Assembly (NCBI RefSeq): GCF_001665685.1
Contig: NZ_LZTB01000126.1
Span: forward strand, 1 to 64,000
DNA: 64,000 nucleotides
Direction: 5' to 3'
Source of the DNA: Mycobacterium sp. 852013-50091_SCH5140682
GTDB taxonomy: Bacteria > Actinomycetota > Actinomycetes > Mycobacteriales > Mycobacteriaceae
Part shown: piece by piece, positions 57,543 through 64,000 of the stretch
Layout: every line of letters starts with the position of its first letter
Position numbering within the stretch: position 1 is the first letter of the stretch
The notes under the pieces: model-generated
What the model saw: only the letters and a program-made list of their open reading frames with translations
Told to the model about the DNA's origin: nothing
Database searches by the model: none
Position numbers and translations under genes: made by a program

Positions 57543-59035
57543 TTCAGCCCTGCTTCCTCGTTGACGGTGACGGCCAGGTACTTGGGTTCCAGGTAGTCGT
57601 AGATCGCGTCGTGGCCGCCTTCGCGGCCCAGGCCGGAGGCTTTGCTGCCGCCGAACGCCGCTGCCGGGTCGGCCATGATGCCGCGGTTGATGCCGACCAT
57701 GCCGAAGTCGAGGTGCTCACCGACGGTCAGGGCCCGCGACAGGTCTGCGGTGAACACGTAGGCGGCCAGCCCGTAGCGCGTGGCGTTGGCGAACTCGACG
57801 GCCTCGGCGGTGGAACCGACCTGATAGATGGTGGCCACCGGGGCGAACAGCTCGCGGTCGCACAGCTCGGCCGGCCGGCCGGAAACGCGGAAGACGGTGG
57901 GCGCGAAGAAGTATCCGTCGCCCGGCAGGGCCGCCCCGCCGGTCAGCAGCTCGGTGTCCAGGCCCAGCAAGGTGGCCACCAGATCGGTCACCCCGTCGAG
58001 CTGCTGGGCGGAGATGATGGGGCCGACGTCGACGCCGTCGTCGAAGCCGTTGCCCACCTTGAGTTGTTCGGTGAGCTCGACGAACCGGGCGGTGAACTGC
58101 TCGGCGACGGCGCTGTGCACGATGATCCGGTTGGCCGCCACGCAGGCCTGCCCGGCGTTACGGAACTTGCACACCACCGCCTGCTGCGCGGCGAGCTCGA
58201 CATCGGCGTCGTCGAGCACGATGAACGGTCCGTCGCCGCCGAGCTCCATCGACGCGTTGACGATGCCCGGCGCCGCCTGAGCCAGCAACGTGGAGCCGAC
58301 GCCGGTGGAACCGGTGAAGCTGATCTTGCGCAGCCGCGGGTCGGCCATCAGGGCTGCCGACACCGCACCCGACGATGTGGTGTGCACGAGGTTGATCACG
58401 CCGTCGGGGAATCCGGCCTCATGCAGTGTCTCGACGAATAACGCGCAGGTCAGCGGGGTCTCCTTGGCGGATTTCACCACCACCGGGCAGCCCGCAGCCA
58501 GGGCCGCGCCGGCCTTGCGGGCGATCATCAGCATCGGGAAATTCCACGGTGTGATCAGTAATGCGGGTCCGACCGGTTGGTGGGTGGTGACGACGCGGTA
58601 GCCGCCGTGGGAGGCCGGTGCGTACGTGCCGTGCACATGGGCGATCTGCTCGGTGTACCAGAGGAAGAACTCGGCCGACAGCTTGAACTCGGCCCGAGAC
58701 TCCGCCAGGGGTTTACCGCTTTCGGCGGTCATCACCTCGGCGAAGGTCTCCGCCTTGGTCAGCAGCAGGCGGTGGGCGGCGCCGAACAGATCGGCGCGGG
58801 CTCGTGGCGACATCTGACGCCATGTCGTGCGGGCCTCGTGGGCGGCATCGAGCGCCGCGAGGGCATCGGCGGGCCCGCCCTCGCAGACCCGCGCGATCGT
58901 GGCGCCGGTGGCGGGGTCGATGACGTCGAAGGTCGAATCTGTTGTGTGCCAATGCCCGCCGATGAACAGGCCGGTGGGTATGCGCTGGTCGCGTACGGCT
59001 GCGACGGTGGGAGAGCTGGCCAGGGTTGTCGTCAT
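57539..59035 (-). CDS. Aldehyde dehydrogenase (succinate-semialdehyde type)
   Basis: A 498-residue NAD(P) aldehyde dehydrogenase. LLITPWNFPMLMIARKAGAAL near 160-180, the catalytic Glu in MELGGDGPFIVL near 268 and Cys in NAGQACVAANR near 302, then GREGGHDAIYDYLEPKYLAVT near the end. Resembles GabD-type enzymes that take omega-oxo acids. It heads a three-gene operon (ALDH - Fe-ADH - hydroxyacyl-CoA dehydrogenase) divergent from the AcoR-like regulator. ATG 59035 was chosen; an upstream GTG at 59074 lies at the operator-like site. Confidence 0.92.
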   Translation of the reverse strand: MTTTLASSPTVAAVRDQRIPTGLFIGGHWHTTDSTFDVIDPATGATIARVCEGGPADALAALDAAHEARTTWRQMSPRARADLFGAAHRLLLTKAETFAEVMTAESGKPLAESRAEFKLSAEFFLWYTEQIAHVHGTYAPASHGGYRVVTTHQPVGPALLITPWNFPMLMIARKAGAALAAGCPVVVKSAKETPLTCALFVETLHEAGFPDGVINLVHTTSSGAVSAALMADPRLRKISFTGSTGVGSTLLAQAAPGIVNASMELGGDGPFIVLDDADVELAAQQAVVCKFRNAGQACVAANRIIVHSAVAEQFTARFVELTEQLKVGNGFDDGVDVGPIISAQQLDGVTDLVATLLGLDTELLTGGAALPGDGYFFAPTVFRVSGRPAELCDRELFAPVATIYQVGSTAEAVEFANATRYGLAAYVFTADLSRALTVGEHLDFGMVGINRGIMADPAAAFGGSKASGLGREGGHDAIYDYLEPKYLAVTVNEEAGLK

Positions 59036-59074
59036 GCGGTCAACGTAGGGGCGCCCCGCCAGGAATCCTGGCAC

Positions 59075-59091
59075 TGACTCTTTTTGAGACA
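59075..59091. promoter_or_regulatory. Operator-like 17-mer A of the BVMO cluster
   Basis: TGACTCTTTTTGAGACA: near-perfect inverted repeat (TGACTC/GAGACA). It matches site C at 13 of 17 positions. It lies 40 bases upstream of the aldehyde dehydrogenase start and about 110 before the regulator start. Confidence 0.6.
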
Positions 59092-59198
59092 GTAGCGGTC
59101 GGTGGCGCAGCGCGGATTACCGTAGGTTGTGTGATCCAGATCTCCCTGCGGCACCAGGTGCCGGTTCGACCCGCACCGGCGTGCCGGGAGTCCGCGTG

Positions 59199-60938
59199 AT
59201 GCGAGGAGTGCCGGTGTCCGGACAGCGCAGCGACGCCCGCATCGAGGACATCCGCGCCCAGTTCCTGGCCGCCGCCGAACCAGGCCGTGCGGTCCCGGCC
59301 GAGTTGCTCGACTCGTGGCGACGGTCGAAAGCCGCGCTCGGCACGCCGACGAACGTCCGCGATGTGCCCCACGTGGACGAGGATCTGCTCGACAACCACC
59401 TGCTGGAGATGTTCCAGGCCCCGCTCTCGCGGGTCGCCGAGGATCTGGGCGACTCGGGAATGGGGTTGCTGCTGGCCGACGCGGAAGGGCGCATCCTGCA
59501 GCGCTGGTCGCACGACGCGTCGGCGATGAACTACCTCGACCGCCTCGGCACTGTGCGGGGCGCGGTGCTCGCCGAGGACATCGTCGGGACCAACGGTGTC
59601 GGCACGGTGATCGCGGCAGGTAAGAGCGTCCAGATTTCCGGCGCCGAGCATTTCGCTGAGTTGTACCGCACCGCGCTGTGTACCGGTGCGCCGGTGTGGC
59701 ATCCGATCTCGGGCAAACTCCTTGCCGTGGTGACGGTTTCGACCGCGGTCAGCGAACGCAGCGGCTTGCTGCTGCCGTTGACGAATTCCGTTGCCGCGCA
59801 GCTCGAGCAACATGTGCTCGATGTCGCCCAGCCGGCTGCCCGCGCGATGCTGGCGGCGTTCCTGGAATCTTCGTCGCGGCACGCCGGTCCTGTGGTGGCA
59901 TTCGGGCCCGACGGGTTGGCCATGCGCAGCCGCCGTGCCGGTGAACTCACCCAGACCGACGTCGACATGATCAATCATCTGTGCACCGGCATTCGCCGGG
60001 ATACCAGTGTGGCTGCGGAGTTGTCGATCGGTCCCACCATGATCGACGTCAGCGCGCTCGACGCCGGCGCCGGGGTGGTGGCCGCGCTGCGCCCGGCACC
60101 GCGCTCGACACACGGTGGGGTGGCGGTGAAAGCGACCGGGCTGGTCGGACAGTCCAAATCCTGGCGTGCCGTCGCCCACCATGTCAGCAGACAGATCGTC
60201 GCGCGCCGGACATTGCTGATCGCCGGTGAATCCGGCACCGGTAAAACATCATTGGCGTTGGGCAGGCCCTTCGTACCCGGCGCACCCACCGACGGTGCTG
60301 TCGTGCTGCACGCCGCCGAACGGCAGATCACCGGGGATCAGGCCTGGCTTCAGCGTCTCGGGGACGCGGTGCAGGCCGACGGATCGGTCATCATCCGCGG
60401 TGTCGAACAGCTCGACGGTCAGACGCTTGCGGTGGTGCACGCGGTGATCGACGCCCAGCAGGGCCGGGTCCCGATCTTGCTCACCATGACCGCCGCCGGC
60501 GACCGGGAGGCCGACGCGATGGCGACCCGGCTCGGCGTGCCGATGGTCTGGGTGCCACCGCTGCGCGAACGTACCTCCGATATCGGAGTGCTGTGGAATG
60601 CCCTTGTCACGCAAAGGGTTCCCGGGTTGAGGCTGACACTGAGCGACGGAGCGCGCCTGGCGCTCGAAGCGGCCGGCTGGCCGGCCAACCTCGCCGAGCT
60701 GCGCGGGGTGGTCGATGCGGTCGCCGCATCCGGAAAACGGGGCATCGTGGAGGTCGACGACCTGCCCGACGCGCTGCGCAGCCGCCGCGCGTGGTCGATG
60801 ATGGAGCGCACCGAGATGGAGGCCATCCGCCGCGCGCTGCGGGAAGCCGACGGAAACCGGTCACGCGCGGCGGAACTGCTCGGGGTCTCGCGGGCGACGA
60901 TTCACCGAAAGATGAAGAGCTACCACATCTCCGGCTGA
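59199..60938 (+). CDS. AcoR-like regulator with GAF and degenerate AAA domain
   Basis: A 579-residue activator. Domains: GAF-type sensor (about 65-220), AAA domain with Walker A LIAGESGTGKTSLAL near 345, and a Fis-type HTH AAELLGVSRATIHRKMKSYH at the C-terminus. The GAFTGA sigma-54 contact loop is absent and the Walker B segment reads SVIIRGVEQLD rather than an Asp-Glu motif. Mycobacteria lack sigma-54, so it must act with ordinary polymerase. ATG 59199 follows GGGAG; GTG 59214, after GAGGAG, is an equally good start. Related regulators control acetone, propane and acetoin pathways. Confidence 0.85.
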   Translation: MRGVPVSGQRSDARIEDIRAQFLAAAEPGRAVPAELLDSWRRSKAALGTPTNVRDVPHVDEDLLDNHLLEMFQAPLSRVAEDLGDSGMGLLLADAEGRILQRWSHDASAMNYLDRLGTVRGAVLAEDIVGTNGVGTVIAAGKSVQISGAEHFAELYRTALCTGAPVWHPISGKLLAVVTVSTAVSERSGLLLPLTNSVAAQLEQHVLDVAQPAARAMLAAFLESSSRHAGPVVAFGPDGLAMRSRRAGELTQTDVDMINHLCTGIRRDTSVAAELSIGPTMIDVSALDAGAGVVAALRPAPRSTHGGVAVKATGLVGQSKSWRAVAHHVSRQIVARRTLLIAGESGTGKTSLALGRPFVPGAPTDGAVVLHAAERQITGDQAWLQRLGDAVQADGSVIIRGVEQLDGQTLAVVHAVIDAQQGRVPILLTMTAAGDREADAMATRLGVPMVWVPPLRERTSDIGVLWNALVTQRVPGLRLTLSDGARLALEAAGWPANLAELRGVVDAVAASGKRGIVEVDDLPDALRSRRAWSMMERTEMEAIRRALREADGNRSRAAELLGVSRATIHRKMKSYHISG

Positions 60939-60947
60939 ACCCGACGG

Positions 60948-61679
60948 CTACTGAGCGAGGTAGCCGCCGTCGATCACCAGCTCCGAACCCGTCACGAAAC
61001 TCGCCTCATCGGAGGCCAGAAACACGACGCCGTTGGCGATCTCGTCGGGTGTGCCCGCCCGGCCCATCGGCGTCTGCCCGATCACATACTCGTTGATCTC
61101 CGACTCCTGGGCCTCGGTGAGCGGTGTGCGGATGAAACCCGGGTGGACCGAGTTGACCCGCACATTGTCTTTGGCGTAGCTGACGGCGGCACTCTTGGAC
61201 ATGTTGCGGATCGCGCCTTTCGTCGCGTGGTAGGCGTGTGCACCGGACACTGCGGCAGATCCCCAGATCGAGGAGATGTTGATGATCGACCCGTAGTGCC
61301 GGTCCACCATGTGCGGGATCACCTCGCGCATGCCCAGCCAGGTCCCGGTCTGGTTGGTGGCCACCACCCGTTCCCAATCGGCGACGGTGAGCTCGTGCAG
61401 CGCCTGATAGGCGATGATTCCGGCATTGTTCACCAGCACGTCGATACGGCCATGCTGGGCAACGGTTTCCGCTACCACCGAGGCCCAGTCGTCCTCGCAG
61501 GACACGTCGAGTTGCCGGTAGGAGATCGAGTCCGAACGTGGCCCGAACGACTCGTCGGTCTTCGACCGGCCGGTGGCCACGGTCACCGCACCCTCCCGCG
61601 CGAACGCCTCGGCGATCGCATATCCGATGCCCCGGCACGACCCGGTGACGATGGCGACTTTGCCGTCCAGACGGTTCAT
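60948..61679 (-). CDS. Short-chain dehydrogenase/reductase
   Basis: A 243-residue classical SDR. Cofactor site VTGSCRGIGYAIAEAF near 12-27, NNAGIIAYQAL near 86, catalytic ISSIWGSAAVSG and YHATKGA near 151-155, and the C-terminal GSELVIDGGYLAQ. GSCRGIG has Cys where Ser or Ala is usual. In context it probably oxidises a secondary alcohol to the ketone used by the BVMO. Divergent from the hydrolase-BVMO pair. Confidence 0.9.
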   Translation of the reverse strand: MNRLDGKVAIVTGSCRGIGYAIAEAFAREGAVTVATGRSKTDESFGPRSDSISYRQLDVSCEDDWASVVAETVAQHGRIDVLVNNAGIIAYQALHELTVADWERVVATNQTGTWLGMREVIPHMVDRHYGSIINISSIWGSAAVSGAHAYHATKGAIRNMSKSAAVSYAKDNVRVNSVHPGFIRTPLTEAQESEINEYVIGQTPMGRAGTPDEIANGVVFLASDEASFVTGSELVIDGGYLAQ

Positions 61680-61745
61680 GTTGTTCCCTTCTGCGGTATC
61701 CGACTGCGCTGAAGCCAACCGCCGCCGGGCCCAGCTGATCCGGGG

Positions 61746-61762
61746 TGCGTCACGCTGATACA
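61746..61762. promoter_or_regulatory. Operator-like 17-mer B of the BVMO cluster
   Basis: TGCGTCACGCTGATACA; 12 of 17 bases match site C, whose centre is 21 bases away (two helical turns). Confidence 0.5.
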
Positions 61763-61766
61763 GCGG

Positions 61767-61783
61767 TGCGTCATTTTGCGACA
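61767..61783. promoter_or_regulatory. Operator-like 17-mer C of the BVMO cluster
   Basis: TGCGTCATTTTGCGACA; matches site A at the regulator/aldehyde dehydrogenase promoter at 13 of 17 positions, including TG..TC and TTTTG.GACA. It is 41 bases upstream of the hydrolase ATG. Confidence 0.6.
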
Positions 61784-61823
61784 CCTCATCGGGAGCGCCG
61801 TGATCGCGCCCACACTTTCGGCC

Positions 61824-62741
61824 ATGTCGATCAATCAGCCGAATGACCCGTTGGGTGCCATCTACGCGGAGTGGACGCAGGAGTTCGTCGCTCATCCCGA
61901 TATGTCGTTGCGCTTGATGCGCTGGGTGTTCGAGGACTGGCAGCGCGTCACAGCCGAACCGGAGGACGTGACGTACGCGTCGACCGAGATCGGTGGAGTG
62001 CCAGGCATTCTGGTCAAACCCCTGGACGCCGATCCCCGCCAGATGCTGGTGGCGCTGCACGGCGGCGGGTTCGCGCTGGGCTCGTCGGCGAGCCATCGCA
62101 AGCTGGCCGGGCACCTGGCCCGGGCCTGCGGCGCCTATGCGTTCGTCGCGGATTTCCGGCTGGCCCCCGAGCACCCATACCCCGCCCAGATCGAGGACAC
62201 CATCGCGGTGTACGACGCCCTGGTCGCCGCGGGCACCGCGCCGGGCGCCATCACCTTCGTCGGGGACAGTGCCGGGGCGAACATCGCGATCGCCACCACC
62301 CTGCGACTGCTGCGCGACGGCGCCACCACACCGGGCCAGGTCATGGTGATCTCACCGTGGCTCGACATGGAGAACGGTGGCAGCACCATCGAAACCAACG
62401 ACGATTCTGATTTTCTGATCACCCGGGAAGGCTTGCAGGGCAACATCGACCGGTATCTCTCCGGTGGCGCGAGCCCGACCGACCCGCTGGTCAATCCGCT
62501 GTACGCGGATTTCACCGGTTTCCCCCGGCTCTACATCACCGCATCCGACAGCGAGTCGCTGTACGCCGATGCCACCCGATTGGCGGAGCGGGCCCGGGCG
62601 GCGGGAGTCGACGTCACATTCGACGTCGCGTCCGGTGAGCAGCACGTGTTCCCGCTGCAGGCCGGTGTGCTGCCGGCCGCCGACGCGTCCATCACCGCCA
62701 TGGCCGCCTGGCATCGCGCCGTCAAGCCTCTGACCGTCTGA
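61824..62741 (+). CDS. HSL-family esterase/lactonase
   Basis: A 305-residue alpha/beta hydrolase of the hormone-sensitive lipase family. Oxyanion motif VALHGGGFALGSSASHRK near 73-90, nucleophile FVGDSAGANIAI near 148-159, Asp in TASDSESLY near 240 and His in GEQHVFPL near 272. Directly before the BVMO, so it should hydrolyse the ester or lactone that the BVMO makes. ATG 61824 follows upstream operator-like sites B and C; the ORF can be read from 61776, but that start is within site C. Confidence 0.9.
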   Translation: MSINQPNDPLGAIYAEWTQEFVAHPDMSLRLMRWVFEDWQRVTAEPEDVTYASTEIGGVPGILVKPLDADPRQMLVALHGGGFALGSSASHRKLAGHLARACGAYAFVADFRLAPEHPYPAQIEDTIAVYDALVAAGTAPGAITFVGDSAGANIAIATTLRLLRDGATTPGQVMVISPWLDMENGGSTIETNDDSDFLITREGLQGNIDRYLSGGASPTDPLVNPLYADFTGFPRLYITASDSESLYADATRLAERARAAGVDVTFDVASGEQHVFPLQAGVLPAADASITAMAAWHRAVKPLTV

Positions 62742-62767
62742 TCCGCCCCGACAACGAAGGACTTCCC

Positions 62768-64000
62768 ATGAACAACAACGACTTCGACGCCATCGTCATC
62801 GGTGCCGGCTTCTCCGGGCTGGCGATCCTGCATCATCTCCGCGAGATCGGTCTGCGGACCGTCGTGCTCGACGCACAGGACGGCATCGGCGGAACCTGGT
62901 GGGGCAACCGGTATCCGGGGGTGCGCACCGACAGCGAGTTCAGTTACTACTCGTTCTCCTTCTCCAAGGAGGTGCGCGAGGAGTGGTCGTGGACGCAGCG
63001 CTACCCGGCCGGCCAGGAAGTGCTGGAGTACCTCAACTTCGTGGCCGATCGGCTGGACCTGCGCCGCGACATCCGGCTCAACACACGGGTGGAGTCGGCC
63101 CGCTACGACGAGGACGCCAACGTCTGGGTGGTCACCACGGCGGATGGCCAGACCCTGGCCGCGAAGTATCTGGTCAGCGGTATGGGTGTGCTGTCGCAGG
63201 CGATCTACCCCGACATCGCGGGCATCGAGTCCTTCGCCGGGCACAAGTACCACACCGCGTACTGGCCGCGGGAGGGCGTCGACCTGGCCGGCAAACGGGT
63301 CGGGTTGATCGGCCTCGGCGCGTCCGGCATCCAGGTGGTGCCGACGATCGCCCCCGAGGTCGGCGAGTTCTACGTGTTCCAGCGCACCCCGAACTTCGTG
63401 GTGGAGACCACGAACGACCCGGTGACGCCCGAGCAGATGGACTGGGTGCGGGCCAATTACGACGCCATCTACGAGAAGGCCGCCAATCATCCGTTCGGTG
63501 TCGCAATGGAGCCGGCCGAATTCGGTGCGCTGGAGGTCAGTGCCGAGGAACGACGCCGGATCTTCGAAAGCAAGTGGAACGAGGGCGGTTTCCACTTCGC
63601 CAACGAGTGCTTCAACGATCTGGCCACCAATCACGAGGCCAGCGAGCTGGCGTCGGAGTTCATCCGGTCCAAGATCCGGGAGATCGTCAAAGATCCTGCG
63701 ACCGCCGAACTGCTGTGCCCCACCACGTATTCGTTCAACGGCAAACGCGTGCCGACCGGGCACGGTTACTACAACGCCTTCAACCTCGACCACGTTCACC
63801 TCATCGACACCGCGTCGGAGCCGATCACCGCGATCACCCCACGGGGCGTGGTGGTGGGGGAGCGTGAGTACGAACTCGACGTGCTGATCTTCGCCACCGG
63901 GTTCGACGCCATGACCGGGACGCTGACCAACATCGACATCATCGGCCGGGATGGAATCACCTTGCGGGACAAGTGGGCACGTGACGGCCTGCGGTCCAAC
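62768..64000 (+). CDS. Baeyer-Villiger monooxygenase, C-terminus cut off by window edge
   Basis: A type I BVMO, 411 codons open to the window end out of about 530-600 for the family. FAD site AIVIGAGFSGLAILHHL near 9-25, GGTWWGNRYPGVRTD near 47, fingerprint FAGHKYHTAYWP near 157-168 with the essential His intact, and NADPH site VGLIGLGASGIQVV near 178-191. It converts a ketone to an ester or lactone with O2 and NADPH. The ATG follows GAAGGA and comes 26 bases after the hydrolase stop. The cluster composition points to a cyclic or long-chain ketone. Confidence 0.93.
   Translation, partial: MNNNDFDAIVIGAGFSGLAILHHLREIGLRTVVLDAQDGIGGTWWGNRYPGVRTDSEFSYYSFSFSKEVREEWSWTQRYPAGQEVLEYLNFVADRLDLRRDIRLNTRVESARYDEDANVWVVTTADGQTLAAKYLVSGMGVLSQAIYPDIAGIESFAGHKYHTAYWPREGVDLAGKRVGLIGLGASGIQVVPTIAPEVGEFYVFQRTPNFVVETTNDPVTPEQMDWVRANYDAIYEKAANHPFGVAMEPAEFGALEVSAEERRRIFESKWNEGGFHFANECFNDLATNHEASELASEFIRSKIREIVKDPATAELLCPTTYSFNGKRVPTGHGYYNAFNLDHVHLIDTASEPITAITPRGVVVGEREYELDVLIFATGFDAMTGTLTNIDIIGRDGITLRDKWARDGLRSN

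Overview
The window is chromosomal DNA of a high-GC actinobacterium, almost certainly a fast-growing Mycobacterium (Mycolicibacterium). The backbone follows the conserved mycobacterial order carboxylic acid reductase - gabT - yajC - secD - secF - solute-binding lipoprotein - apt - relA - ppiB - glyoxalase-like hydrolase - hisS - dhaA - radical SAM protein - zinc metallopeptidase - panE-like reductase - aspS. GTG starts, leaderless starts, ATGA/GTGA stop-start overlaps and mycobacterial LexA boxes agree with this. No rRNA, tRNA, CRISPR array, insertion sequence or phage gene was recognised. Species is inferred from gene content only.

Layout. 1-13.2 kb: a 3'-truncated carboxylic acid reductase, a small membrane protein, gabT, then yajC-secD-secF-lipoprotein-apt-relA on the plus strand. 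13.3-19.1 kb: an accessory nitrogen-catabolism locus (DUF1989 protein, old-yellow-enzyme oxidoreductase, NodB-like deacetylase; PucR-type regulator; NCS1 permease) with four related operator-like sites. 19.1-24.1 kb: a minus-strand operon of two membrane-anchored cyclophilins and a truncated SecD paralogue, then the glyoxalase-like gene and hisS. 24.1-27.8 kb: repeats, a second NCS1-like permease with a Cys-rich tail, a small secreted protein and a methyltransferase. 27.8-35 kb: a small SOS-controlled leaderless ORF and a LacI-linked operon (nitrilase, two-repeat membrane protein, amidase, class I fumarase, alpha/beta hydrolase). 35-37.6 kb: an SOS-controlled radical SAM gene and a TetR-dhaA operon. 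38-43.8 kb: paired acyl-CoA dehydrogenases, an amidohydrolase, a luciferase-like oxidoreductase and a thioesterase. 43.9-50 kb: a TetR-monooxygenase-SDR operon, a frameshifted DinB-family gene, a DUF885 peptidase and a neutral zinc metallopeptidase. 50-55.3 kb: carboxylesterase, SRPBCC protein, panE-like gene, aspS and a deazaflavin-dependent oxidoreductase. 55.3-64 kb: a ketone/cyclic-alcohol type catabolic cluster (hydroxyacyl-CoA dehydrogenase, Fe-alcohol dehydrogenase, aldehyde dehydrogenase, AcoR-like regulator, SDR, HSL-type hydrolase, Baeyer-Villiger monooxygenase cut by the window end).

The most interesting signals are: (i) two SOS promoters with nearly identical -35/LexA-box/start geometry, one driving a conserved-type radical SAM gene and the other an unrecognised 88-residue ORF; (ii) the PucR locus, where operator-like sites recur at 31-32 bp spacing at both the regulator/permease and the enzyme promoters; (iii) a two-TM mini-SecD encoded with two cyclophilins; (iv) the BVMO cluster, with matching 17-bp sites at both of its divergent promoters; (v) a dispersed family of long inverted repeats in convergent intergenic regions. 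Regulatory sites were found by eye and none has been tested statistically.
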